A program made the position numbers and the translations under genes. Positions 48,076-60,120 of a stretch of DNA of 64,000 nucleotides are shown here, one piece after another. The stretch is from Coriolopsis trogii (lineage: Eukaryota; Basidiomycota; Agaricomycetes; Polyporales; Polyporaceae). Numbering within the stretch: the stretch's first letter is position 1; each line of letters opens with the position of its first letter. The stretch covers positions 2,604,001-2,668,000 of the forward strand of contig JAHYIO010000031.1 in NCBI GenBank assembly GCA_020543525.1, written 5' to 3'. The notes below the pieces were generated by a model. That model saw only the letters and a program-made list of their open reading frames with translations. It ran no database searches and was not told where the DNA came from.

Positions 48076-51000
48076 CTACGCTTTCACCATCCTGTAGAGC
48101 GACTCCTTGTCGTGCGAACGTTCCACAAGGTCGTAGAACAGGCCCTGCTTCTGTGCGAGTAAGTCCTTTGGCGAGCCAAACTCTGCCAGCCTACCGGCGT
48201 CTAGGACAATCTGTGGAGTATACGCCAGGTCAGACACACTCCTCTCGGTCAATCACAAATGCGTACAATCTTATCAGAGTCCATGATGGTCTGCAGACGA
48301 TGCGCGATCGTAATGACCGTTACGTCGCTGCCGAGCGTGGTCCGGATCGACTCTTGAATAGCGGCGTCAGTCTCGTAATCTGTGAGCGCGATGTCCAAAC
48401 ATTAGCAACTAGAAGGGCTTTATCTGATCTCCTGGGCAGGATCGACAGACCTATCGCAGCGGTGGCTTCATCCATGATCATCAGTTTGCTCCGACGCACT
48501 TGCGCACGAGCCAATGCGATGATCTGCGCGACGTTCTGTGAGCCAACTGATACGCTGCACATTCAGACTGCACATACCTGCCGTTGGCCATGTGAGAAGT
48601 TCGCTCCTCCCCCTTCGACTTCCCTATGACCATCATTAACAACGAACGGAGCTTTACGGTCGATATCACTCACGAATCCAAAGTGATCGCCCCTGGTGTG
48701 CCCTCCTGCTGGAGCCTGAATAACCCCGCGCAGCGCAGTGCATCGTTGAGAGTCGCATCATCATGCTCTTCGAACGGATCGAGGTTCTCTCTCAGCGTTC
48801 CTGCCAGAAGATCCGGATTTTGCGGTATGAGCGTCACATTCGCGCGAAGCGCATCCAAGTTGATTTTCTGCACGTCGATCCCGTCGAAGAACACTTGGCC
48901 CCTCGTGATGACAGCACGGAGCAAAGCCAGGCTGACGGTCGACTTGCCGGCGCCCGTCCTGCCCACCACGCCCACGCGCTCGCCAGACTTGATCTCAAAG
49001 CTGATATCATGGAGAACATCCGGAGAGTCTGCAGTCGAGTGAGGACAAACATATCATAAGGAACAGATTGCAGATTACGCACCGGGTCCGTAACGCGCTG
49101 ACAGCTTTTCCACCCGCAGGGAACCGCTGGCAGGCCAGTAGGCGGGGGGCACGCCGTCAACCGTGGGTTCGGGCTCGTGTTCGATTTCGATGAAGTCACG
49201 TATCCTTTCCAAACTGTAGGAATTTGCTTTAGCTCATTGCCAAGAATCATATCTGAGATGTTCTTGCCTATTGCCTGGGTAAAGGTGGACAATCAGTCAG
49301 CAATCTCGGGAAAGTAGCTAAGAAAAGTGAGACATACATTCGACCTCGAGCATGTTGGCAATACGAACGAAATAGAAGACTTCCAAGGCAAAGCCGAGCA
49401 CTTGTGACAAGGCGAATCCGGCGTTTCCGACGTTCAGAACATTTCCGTATACCACGCCAGCGGCAATCGTGGCAGAGAAGACGGCACCCAGACCGTCAAT
49501 GCGAACGCCGACCCATCTACATGATAGAGGCTGTAGTTCAGTACCCTGCTGGCGAAACGAGAGCACTAAGGCACACCTATTGATATTGTAGAAGTTGCGA
49601 GACAATCGAGTGTACACATTGATCCGAGCCCTCAGCTGTTTGATGAAGTATTCTTGAGCACCATATGCCCGGATGGAAGCTAGAAGGCTAATCTGAGCAT
49701 GCTCGAGTCTGACGTACTTGGACAGGAAGCAGCACTTACGCAGGCCAGCAATCCCGGCACCAAAGACGCTTAAAACCGGTGACTTGGCGACACTCTGTTC
49801 GCGCTTCACAGCTATACCGCAGTATCAGCACAGAGACGCATACAATGAGCCACAAAGACGACTTACATCGTTGGACAGTAACATACAACTTCCCAATCCC
49901 AAACCCACAGGACAAGACGATGATACCCATGACTAGCGCACGCCATCCGATGACGAATATGACAGCAGCAAGCTTGGCCAGGAGCGCCACTGTAATACAT
50001 TGGATCGCGTAAAAGAATTGTGAGAGCATATCGTCAAGCGACACGAGATCTAGGAGAATACACTTGGTCATCAGACTTCTTCATCTGGGTGTCTCTCTCA
50101 CCTTGCGTGCAGCGGGTGATTACCCGGGCGACAGGAACCGTATCTAACCATCTACACTCGTGCACAGTCAGTGAGGTTCATCGCGGGACTATCATGCGTG
50201 AGTGACGACGCACCGGAACGTCGCAGCCATGATGGACTGAATGAGACGCCGCGTGATCCTGCGAGACGCGCGGATGCTTCCATCCACCCACAGGATATAG
50301 CCAATGGTCCCTACAATGAGTTCCAGGAGTACGAAGACCGCGTATCCGCCGAGATACCTGTCGGCAACCGTCATGACTAGCCAAGTGTAACACATTATGA
50401 AACGTACGCACCACTTCGCGTCCACCTCGCTGGCCGGGTGGTCCTCGTACTGATTCGACCACCGACCAAGCCACCACGGCTGCAGAATTTGCATGCCTGC
50501 TTCGACCACAATGCTTACAAGCAAGGCTATCCAGAAGAAGGCCCCGCCTACGTTCTTGAGGTAAAGCATGATAGAATCCAGTCCGACGTTGCCGTGCGCG
50601 ACCTCTTCCGCGACAGTGAGCTTGCCCTTCTCGCTCGCGACTTCCTTCTTCGTATCCGTCTCCTCTGTCTCTTCCTCCGCCGCAGCTTCCTCGAATAGCC
50701 GCTCGGCCTTCGCAAGTTCAGCTTTGAGCTGCTCATCATGTTGCATGAGGTCCGTGATCGAGGCTTCTTCAGACACGCGCCCGGCACCGTCGACGTGTAT
50801 AAGCTTCTTCGCGATCGAACGTGTCAGCGCAAGATTGTGAGTAACGAGCAGAACGGTGCGGTCTCGTAGGAGATCGCCCTTGAAGCACTTCTCGACAACC
50901 CAGCGCGCAGTGTGCACGTCCAGAGCAGCAAGGACGTCGTCCAGAAGAACGACCCGCGCATGAGAGTAGACGGCACGTGCGAGCGTGATCCGAGCTTTCT

Positions 51001-53957
51001 GACCACCGCTATGGCACAAATTGTTCATGAGCGGGAGGACTGGTTTCTACAACATACACTCGTACCTCAGTGTGAGCCCCTTCTCGCCGACTTCCGTGAG
51101 ATCTCCGGCCGCGAAGAGAGCCAGATCCTGTTCCAGGGCGCACTGCTCAAGAACCTTCTTGTACCTCTCCTCATCAAACGCCGCGCCGAACACGATATTT
51201 TCCTGAGTAACGCCCAGTCAGGCCTGCCAGATGGAGCTCAGCAACAGATGCACTCACGCGAATGGTCTCATTCAGCACCCAAGTCTCCTGAGCGGCATAT
51301 GCAACACCGCGTTCGCGCGGGAGGTTGTACCAGCTCTCGGGTCCGTTCGGATGGAAATACATCTCACCCAATAGCGCAAGCAGCAGCGACGTCTTCCCTG
51401 CACCAGTCGGTCCGACAACGAGGTTGATCGTGCCGGGCTCGAATAGAATGGTACCATCGATCTTCAACCGGAAGTCGCGCTTTCCTTTGTTGGGAGCAGT
51501 AGGGTCAACATCAGAGATGTCATCCCAGGTGAACATTGCCTCGCAGAAACCGACGGCATCATTGTTCGGCGTGGCGGACGGGGCAGCATGAGGAGCGTCA
51601 TCGTCGGGCTCGTGGATCAAGACGGTCTACAAGCAGCTCAGTGTCCATGCTCGGGGATGGCGATCAGCATCGGGAAGATCTCACCTCATTGAGGAAAGCG
51701 TCGATACGGTCAAGAGCCACCTTGCCGTTCAGTATACCCGGCAGGCGATACGTCAACATTTGTAGTTGAGTTTGCAATATCGCGAACACCTGAAGAAGCA
51801 TCCATCAAGCTTTACACAATGTGTGCCTTTCAATAGTGCTAAAGCTTACAGATATTGACGTGAACACCCTCGACGCTGTGAGTTCTTCTTTCATAACAAG
51901 GGCGTATATACCCAAGGTGACTAGGATATTGCACAACGGGAGGATCTTTCATAGATGTGAGCATGTAGCATAGGGGCCTAGCACCTATCGACTACTCACA
52001 TTGTTCAAATTGTGGTTGACGATATTGAGCATACGATTCCATCGAACCCACACAAGCTCCTCATCACGGACTTTCGTGAGCTTCTCAATGCTCTTCTGCT
52101 CCCAGGCGAAGAGCTTGATCATCCTCAGCACGGACATAGTCTGCGTCACGGCCTGCACGCGCTTGTCGGACTGGTAGGTCATCATGCAGTGAGTGACCAC
52201 ACACACAGCGAGCACGAGCTATGCATACTCACCACCTTCATCTTATTCTGCTGGCTACTCATCATCGTCTTTGCAACCCATGCGGGTACGGGGAGCGTGA
52301 GGACCAGCACAGCGGTCCCGATGAGTGCACTCCAACCCAGCATAGAGTACAGGAAAACCACCGCCACGATGCACGATAGCATGGACTGCACGAGCAGAGG
52401 CCAGTTCCGCATCTCCCCGAGCCCGGCGAGGTCGCTCGTAACGAGGTTAGTGATCTTGCCCATCATCTGCTTCGCCGTCGCCTTGTCATCCTGAGTCTTC
52501 GCATCTGTGCTCTTCGCCTTGCCGTCGTCCGGCGTCGACGCAGCTGTCGTAGATGTTGAAGCCGCCGCACTGGTGATGCTCCCGTTGTCCGATCCGGCCG
52601 CGGTCGTAGCCGTGCTCGCGGCATCGCTCGCAACAGTTGACGGGCTCTTCTTCTCCTTTGCCTCAGCACCAATGCGAACCCGCATGGCATGTTCGAACAC
52701 GAGTTCCGTGATGATGGCTTCAGTCTGGACAAGCACCCGCGTACCAACCGCGAGATACCATTCTTGCAGGAGCGAGTAGCAAATAGGACCAACGCCAATC
52801 CAGACGACCCAGACCCATGGGCGGAGGCCGGCAGAATAGCCCGACTCGAGGTAACTACCAATGAGGTAAGTGCGGGATCTACGACGGACACGAACATATG
52901 GCGCTACCTGAGGATATGCTTGATCCCCACGGGGGCAAGGAAAGTAGCGAACGTCGAGAAAGTTGCAAGTGTCATCATCGCGATATAGTCCCATTCTGAC
53001 AGTCACGTCGTCAGAGCTCACTGTGCGGCATTGAATGCACATGACTTACTGAAAATCACAAACAACGACCAGAGGATGTACCTCTTCTTCGGACGCAGGG
53101 TGGGGTCAATGCGCCTGAAGTGCTTGTGCGACAGGTATTCGGCGTCGTCCGTCTCATCGAGGGGCGGCAGCATGCTGGAAGACAGATGTTCATTTGGGTG
53201 ACGAGCGGCATACAGTATCATCTGGTCATAGTATCCCCAAGTCAGCCGTGACCAGGGAGACGCGCTTTTGATGGGGTCGGGCGAAGGTGGACCCGGGATT
53301 GAGAGAGGGATGAGGACTCCGAGGGCGAGGAGCAGCACGAGTCGCACGATGGTAAGTGCATCTAAAGACTCGCTGCCGACGCGCGCAGCGGGGTAGAGAT
53401 CAGTGTACCCGAAGACAACCAAGAGCCCGAGGAGAATGACGGATATATGACCGTCCGCAAGTCGACGCCAAGTACGCGAAGGGCCAAGGATCGTAGCGCT
53501 CGCGAGAAGGGAGGCATAAGACTAGAAGCGAGAACTTCACTTGATGTGACAACAATGTGTAGAGAGCGACGACACACACCATGATCGCAAGCAATTCCGC
53601 ATTTGCCTGCCAGTAGCTGTCCTCCTCCGCACTTCCAACAGCGATTGCGCTGAGTATGACCAGCGCGACGCTCCCGGCGAACCTCAACGTTCTGAGCGCA
53701 AGACCGATCCATCCACCCAACGACGCGACTTCGACGCGTAATCCACGCGCATTGTTTTCGTACTCGACGCCTGTTTCTTGCTTGGTAGACCGGGTGGCAT
53801 GGAACACGAGATGTAGAAGAGAGAGTGCAGCAAGCGCACAAGGGCCAAGGAGAAGATCGGCAGTCCTTGGCGCGCGAAAGACTTCGAGAACGCTGTTAAA
53901 GTTCGACAACAGCAACGCATCCGGGTCGGGCGATGAAAGACTGAAGGGTACTTGCAT
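48076..53957 (-). CDS. ABC transporter, ABCC/MRP subfamily (full-length)
   Basis: 22 exons keep phase and give 1544 aa: 53957-53580, 53521-53050, 52995-52908, 52854-52233, 52170-52000, 51945-51850, 51789-51685, 51626-51258, 51202-51066, 51008-50415, 50357-50214, 50151-50102, 50049-49867, 49811-49740, 49679-49577, 49516-49338, 49232-49083, 49028-48674, 48623-48578, 48523-48451, 48379-48267, 48210-48076. Order TMD0-TMD1-NBD1-TMD2-NBD2 is that of MRP/Ycf1 pumps exporting conjugated or bulky compounds at plasma or vacuolar membrane. NBD1: Walker [10 protein letters not shown] (716), LSGGQ (812), [10 protein letters not shown] with Asp for the catalytic Glu, as usual in ABCC. NBD2: GRTGAGKST (1327), [11 protein letters not shown], signature [17 protein letters not shown] with Glu1456, AHR His1489. 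An Ala/Ser/Thr/Lys-rich insertion of about 60 residues lies in TMD1. Some small internal exon borders are my best fit. Confidence 0.93.
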
Positions 53958-54700
53958 CGATGCGCGACGTAACGTTGGCTACGTTCCTCCTCATGAAAGC
54001 ACTTTAAAAACGAACTGTTCCAGGTCCCGCGCGCCCAGGCGGTGCTTCTCTCCGTGTGGGAGCTACGATAAGTCAGGGATTGATTGATCCAATTGCCGTT
54101 AGCTGTCAGCAAAGCTGTGTTCGCCATACCGACATCTACGCACACCAGGGACTCTCTCCCTCAGGGAGAACCTCTGCATTCAAGCTCACGCGCACGTCTT
54201 AGAGTCACCGAGTGTTGCTGGCGCGCGAGTCCAACGAGATCCAGCCAAACGCTGGCAGCCAACATGACAAGTTAGTCCAATGCGGCTTCACACTTAGACT
54301 ACTACTGCGCGTATGTCTAAATTCAGGATGTTCGCAGGCCAGCCATTGTACCATATGTGAAGGCCTGAGGATTTGCAAACAAGACGTACAACGTGTGAAG
54401 CATTTCCCAACCTACTAGCACAATGTCGAGTCGCCCACATGACGATCCGAGATGAGGCGAGACAGAGTTTGATCAGAGAATCATTATAGATGCTAACACG
54501 GCGGCAACTACAGGAGATCAATCTGTCAACACAAGGTGTGGGGCAAAGAGAAGACAAATGAGTTACTGCCCGCGAGTGCATAGTAAGTGGTGACACTTAC
54601 ACCTTCTAAAGCCTCGTCCACCTCCTCAGTCCGACCCTTCGATACCGTCTAACTTCAAAGACTCGAAATCTACCAGTGAGGATCCGGAAGAACCTCTCGA
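53958..54700. other. Upstream region of the ABC transporter
   Basis: 743 bp, short frames only, nothing recognised. It should include the transporter's promoter. Confidence 0.45.
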
Positions 54701-54715
54701 AGAGGTAGGTGATGT

Positions 54716-56403
54716 CCAAAAATTGTTATGCACAGGCTGGCTGAGCATGTCTCCAGACTAAGCATCACCGTGGATGGTCATCCGCCAACCCGACCACCCC
54801 TCGTACTCAGATGCTGTCGGACAAGCCGTATCGACGCAGTGAACGTCAAGTTCCTCATTATACACAGATGCACGGGTTGATCCAGAATGCAACCCAAGTA
54901 GATATGGCTCGCCCCTCATGCCGTCCATTTGCATGGTATTGACAATGCGGGGTCGTTCGTCCACTGGGCCATTGGCATTTTGGCTCAGGCCCGTCCAACA
55001 GGTGTACTGGTGCGCAAGGAATGACATAGTGTTCAAGGTTCGATACAGTCTGAACATGTCTGAGGGTCGCCGAAACAGCGACCCTGCATCGAGCGAAAAG
55101 GCTGCAGGCAGCAGAGCAACGACCACGCACCGGTGATGCTCTGACGACGTGGTGAAGATCTGACGTCCGAGTCTAGAGCTAGGAACTCGTCCACGGCGAC
55201 CCTCTCCATCTCTCGCTATCGAGGACGTGTCTTCGGGCGCATGCGAGTCATGTCAGCGGTGCTGCCGGTGTTGTACTATGCAATCGGTCCCGATCTTGAC
55301 CGCCGCCAGGCGGTCTGTGTGGGGGGACAGATGTACAACGCACCTCATGAGCAAAAGCTGCGGTGCCCCGGAGGCGTGGTTTTGTAACGCATCACAGTAA
55401 GGTTAAAGTTTGTGATGAGCAATATCCGCCGGGACTCGTGCTGACCGCGTGCATGCTCAGAATCAATTGTGAGAACGTCGCGCATCTCTACGCCTTTCTA
55501 CGCTTCCTCGAGGAATGCAAGTATAACTGTTCATTCTGCTATACAACTACGAAGTCGGAGACGTGCAAAGCCTGAACAGCATCCCACTGTGCTCCAAATT
55601 GCCGATGGACCGCCTGGAACCGACTTCATGAAGTGCATGACGATGCAGTTGCCTCTCAAAGAGGCTCATAGGGGTGTCCAAAAATTGTACCGTGTGCTCG
55701 ACTGAGCACGTCTCCATACAAGGCATCACCCACGCGCAACCCTTCGGCGGCCTAACACCCCTCGTACTCGCATGCGGACGGCCTGTGAGAACCTCGTAGC
55801 CATGAACGGATCTCCCCTTGACCGATCCCCGCGCTCGCCGCACCGCCAGAGTGCTAACCCACAGACATGTACAGACACCCCACCGACCAGTGTATGAGGT
55901 GTCGCTCTGCGGGCAACGCATCCTGGCACCCAGTGCAGACGACGTGTGGCGGGTAGAGCAAGTGGTGCGTACATGATCCGCCGTCGGTACGAGCCTCAGA
56001 TCATCCGACGGGTCGCCAGCCCGAAGGCGGCATCCCTTCATCGAGCGAAAGGGCAGCGAAGGACGGAACGAAGGCCACACCGATGATGCTCAGATCGTCC
56101 AGAGCCGGGAACTCATCTACAGCATCCCTCTCCATCGCTCACTAAGAACATGGGTCTTCAGGTGCCTGCGAATCGTGCCAGCGACGCTATCGGGGTGGGC
56201 GCGCAATCGGTCCAGATCTCGACCGCGACGAGGCGGTCTGTGTGGAGAGACGGACGCAAGTCGTGAGGAAGAGGTGGGGCGCTTTGTGAGTCGTGGACTT
56301 GGAATGCTATGGTAAGGTTAGAGGTTGTGATGGGTAGCCGGGAGTGCCGGAACGCTCTCAGGCTCGAGAAGTGGCTGGTCAATGTGCACTTGATGTGCGG
56401 CAC
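54716..56403 (-). pseudogene. Tandem-duplicated, decayed unrecognised gene (two copies)
   Basis: Two diverged direct repeats about 957 bp apart. TGTCCAAAAATTGT at 54716 and 55673 open matching stretches (both followed by TGAGCA.GTCTCCA and GCATCACC), and further matches include CAATCGGTCC..ATCT.GACCG (about 55283 and 56207), GGCGGTCTGTGTGG and AAGGTTA.AG.TTGTGATG. The likely coding strand is minus: the right copy opens MPHIKCTLTSHFSSL at 56403 and later reads MERDAVDEFPALDDLSIIG, whose left-copy counterpart is MERVAVDEFLALD. Both copies carry stops and frame changes that canonical introns do not remove, so I call them pseudogenes. The alternation of Leu and acidic residues recalls F-box/LRR proteins, which is a weak guess. 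Confidence 0.5.
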
Positions 56404-56496
56404 CTTGGGATATCAGGCGATACTGGGGCGCATCGTGTCCTAGGAAGCATAGTATGATACATACTCGTACAAGTCGGTCGGTTGTTCATGCGATGG

Positions 56497-58332
56497 TCAG
56501 GCCTCGTTCAAAAACTTCTGCACTTCGACCTTGATGAACTCGTCATCCGCTTCATTGGCACCGCCGCCCGCTGCTTCCATCTCTCAGAGGACGAAGCAAT
56601 CACAACAATAATATGCACACACCCATATGCCCCCAGACGGAGGGGATGACCACCAGCTTTGAGCCGTTCTTCATGAGCGACAGCTCAAACTCGCTGTCCT
56701 CGGGCTACAATCGAGAATCGTTCATAAGTCAACGTTGCGTACCCCAGGAACGCACAACGATACCGCGTACCGGGAAATACAAGTCAGTCTTGCACGGCAT
56801 AATTAGACCCTTTGCTTTGATCGCGCGCAAAGTACTCGCAAACCCATCCTCGTCGTGCGCCGCGTTGTACTGTGCCTTCCCGACGAGCGTGACGTCGCCG
56901 GCCTGCCATGTTCTCAGGAGGGTGATGAGATCGTTCGCATCCCAAGTCCCAAGAAATCCGCCTTCCCATTCGGCACGGAGGAAGTCCTCTAGGTCGGCGT
57001 ACTTGCCACCGAAGAGGTACCCATGCTCGCGGAACCACTGCAAGGGCAATCGAGGATCAGTCGCGGAACACGACGGGTAAACGAGTGGTCAGGAGGCCGT
57101 CTCAGTCCCGTCCATTGCGAATACGGGAGTGGTAGGATCACAAAACTGAAGGGGGACATACAGTTTGTCCATAGGCCCAGGCGCTGTATGCGCGACCGAA
57201 CGCACGGATACCGAGCTGCGGCTCCCTCGTGTAATACCCGTGCTCGAAATCCTTAGAATTGGCGAGTGCGGACCTCGGGCCTTCGAGGAAGCTAGGAGTA
57301 GAATTGGAGTAAGTGGAGTGACTTGAACTGAGGTGAGGCCAGGCGAGACCGTACCACTTGTTGTGCATGCTCGTGCGTGCAGAGCCACATATCGAGACGA
57401 ATCTAGATGCGGATGACCCGGTCAGCACGCACGGCGGTCGTACCGAACAGTCCTACTTGCTTCTCGACATAGTCTGGGTACATGACCGGCCAGTAGTAGG
57501 CCTAGGCAGTTGCAGTCAGCCTTTAGATCCCGACACCCGCCGAGTCGAGTAGGAATGCCGTCACCTGTTGCCCACCCATACTGAACCCAATCACACAATA
57601 GACCTTCTTCACGTTGAGAGCCTTGGTGAGGACAGCGTACTGCGCACGACTACCACATTGTGAGATGGTGGTGAGAACATCCGCGGGACTACGGAGCTGG
57701 CACTCACATATTGTCTTCGTAGGATACGGTAGGGAAATACGGGCCGTTGTACGGGGCAGGCTAAATGACGGCAATGTCAACGGAGCGCGTGCCTGTGAGA
57801 CAGAGACGCAAGACTGGAATTCACAGTGTTGGAGGGAGATGAAGACTGTGGAAGGGCGATCCGTTTCAGCATGCCGGTTGTATTGAGAAGACTCGGCGCT
57901 GATAGGGAAGGGTACGCACCTCGCCGTTGGAGAAGAGGGCAAGAGTTACGATGTAGTACTTCGTGGGATCAAGGGCCTGCAAGTGAGCGTTAACCTCCGA
58001 CTTGACTGACCCACCAGACCAGCGGGATGCTAGCAGCTCTATGCGAGCGCAGTCCCGTGGCATTGATCAGTGTAGAGCCCGTACTTTGCTTGGCCCGATC
58101 ATGTAGTCTTGACCTAACAACCCGACATCTATGTCGAGCTTCAGGGCTTCGAAACACGAGGCTGATGATGAGACGTACTGTCCAATCTCCCGCCATAACA
58201 GGTGGGAAAGACAATACAAGGGTTTGTAGGGTCGCCGTACGTAGAATACGCCGTCTTCGCGTCCGGTATGACGCCTCCAGCTACGCGAAAGCGACCATGG
58301 TGGTAGAAGTGCACGCTGCTACCTGCCGACAT
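56497..58332 (-). CDS. Alpha/beta hydrolase, homoserine O-acetyltransferase (MetX)-like
   Basis: Exons 58332-58179, 58113-58085, 57976-57920, 57760-57708, 57649-57565, 57501-57461, 57402-57355, 57291-57162, 57037-56771, 56704-56623 and 56570-56497 give 339 aa. Blocks typical of the MetX-like branch of the alpha/beta hydrolase fold: TYGDP, YYIVTLALFSNGE, PYNGPYFPTVSYEDN, nucleophile elbow GFSMGGQQ (Ser121), YYWPVMYP, SICGSAR, and the Asp/His partners in PEDSEF (Asp291) and VWGHM (His313). True homoserine acetyltransferases (Met2) are longer, about 480 aa, so this is more likely one of the uncharacterised short fungal members; an acyl transfer or ester hydrolysis is inferred. The junction Glu-Lys before FVSICGSAR requires a GC donor (AA/GCAAGT). 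Exon 4 start is the least certain border. Confidence 0.87.
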
Positions 58333-58821
58333 GGTGGAAGCGAAGGACTTAGGTCGGACGTCGGGTTCCCAACCTCTAGGGCCAGTATATGTGCATATGG
58401 GAGCGATAGCTTCTGATAGCACTGAACTTTATCGCCAGGGCATCATACCTCTGTGGGACATCCGGTGAGAGCGTGTCGCAGTGACTCGCATGGACGTGGA
58501 ATCTCGCCAAGTTCGCCGTCACTGACAAAATAGCTCGAGGCCACGCTTGTACTGTGGCAAGGAGCAAACCGGAGCGGCGTTCAAGACTGCACCTGGACTG
58601 CGCTTCGTGTGGATGGTTGTAGGTCAAATGTATATAGGCCCGAGTACAGCTGGGATGCTGAGAGACGCAGCTGCGAAGGAGCAACGGGCGCCTGAAAGAA
58701 CATATCCGTGGCAGCTAGTCACGTGCTGGGAACGCCGAGGTCCTTCACAGTTTTGGCCTAGGATTCAAACTCCGAGCGTAAGGCCTCTTCCTCCGTATCT
58801 ACCACTCAAGACACCGTCAAG
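58333..58821. promoter_or_regulatory. Divergent promoter region, hydrolase/RPS23
   Basis: 489 bp between the two start codons. It should carry the strong ribosomal-protein promoter on the plus side. No T-rich or other element is clear enough to name. Confidence 0.35.
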
Positions 58822-59574
58822 ATGGGCTGTAAGTCTTTCTCGCCGTCGTCCTCGCCTATGAAACCCCCCTCTGTCATGCTAAACATTCGCTCGTTCAGCC
58901 AACAAACCCCGTGGATTGCAGGCCGCGCGCAAGCTGCGCAACGACCGCCGTGAAAATCGCTGGGTGAGTCGCATATCTACACCTCTCACTTTTTCCCCTC
59001 CCCCAGTCGCTCAACAGCGACTCGCATCCCCGTTTGTAGGCCGATAAGGCGTACAAGAAGCGTGCGCTTGGCAACATCTACAAGACCTCCCCCACCGGAG
59101 GTTCTTCCCACGCAAAGGGCATCGTCCTCGAGAAGGTCGGCGTTGAGGCCAAGCAGCCCAACTCTGCCATCCGGAAGTGTGTCCGTGTTCAGCTCATCAA
59201 GAACGGCAAGAAGGTCACCGCTTTCGTACCCGTACGTCTCTTTTCCTCTCCCTCTCCTCTCGCACTGCGCGGACTCGTCTGCTCGAGAGCGGTCTGGACT
59301 TTGATGGCGTGTGCGACCATCTGACTTCGGTTCGCATGTACAGAACGACGGTTGCCTCAACTTCGTCGACGAGAACGACGAGGTCCTCATCTCCGGTTTC
59401 GGTCGCCGGGGTAAGGCTAAGGGTGATATCCCTGGTGTCCGCTTCAAGATCGTGAAGGTCTCGGGCGTTGGTTTGTTGGCGCTCTGGAAGGAGAAGAAGG
59501 CATGTCATCTCTCTCACGAATCTGGCGAAGTCTGACTCCGATGGTACGGCCAATAGGAGAAGCCCAGGTCATAA
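58822..59574 (+). CDS. RPS23: 40S ribosomal protein S23 (uS12)
   Basis: Exons 58822-58828, 58899-58963, 59040-59231, 59344-59499 and 59557-59574 give 145 aa, exactly the family length. It sits at the decoding centre of the small subunit. Visible are [40 protein letters not shown] with the proline that is hydroxylated in yeast and animals, [17 protein letters not shown], and [19 protein letters not shown]. The first exon codes only Met-Gly plus one base, as is common in ribosomal protein genes. The last intron begins with GC (59500-59501) and must be spliced to restore the invariant C-terminus EKPRS; reading on would give an unrelated tail of 8 residues. Confidence 0.97.
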
Positions 59575-60120
59575 TCTGTCCCATCTCGTTGCCTGTCGTC
59601 CCACTCGTACCATCCCGCTGTCTTGAGCCGTCTTCTGGGCGTATCATGTCTGTACCAATTACCACGATAACATATGATCTCGAATGGGCTCCAGTCATAT
59701 GCCATGCCCCCATGCAGACCTGTTGTGTTGCTACAATATGATGGTCTTTTTTCATCTCTGAATGCACTCGCGTCGCCTTCGTGGAGTTGCTTCTGCACAT
59801 TACCTGGACCGTTACAGGCAGAGGTCGGTCCCTGAACGTTCAGCGTCACTAGCAGAGATATCGAGGAGTGTGTATGAATCAAGTCATTCCAAACGCGAAG
59901 GAGAATCATTGGTATTCTTCGTGCTGCTGCTACGAAGATTGGCATAAGTGATGCACGCGACATGATTATGCGAGATACAATATGGGTTGAACCAGATAGC
60001 AAGTTGTCCATGGGGTGGGAGAAAAGCAAAACGATCGTTACGACACCAATACAGCTGAACCCCCTTACGACAACCTCTGCTTCCATCTCAACACTCGTGC
60101 AGATGAATGTATGCGGGTGA
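59575..60120. other. Convergent 3' intergenic
   Basis: 546 bp between RPS23 (+) and CDS1 (-). A 190-codon minus-strand frame (60086-59514) crosses it and the RPS23 3' end, but it shows no homology and is probably chance. Confidence 0.5.

Noticed and set aside
59514..60086. 190-codon minus-strand frame across the RPS23 3' end
   Set aside because: It overlaps a ribosomal protein exon on the other strand, has no family resemblance, and lies in the expected 3' UTRs of two convergent genes.
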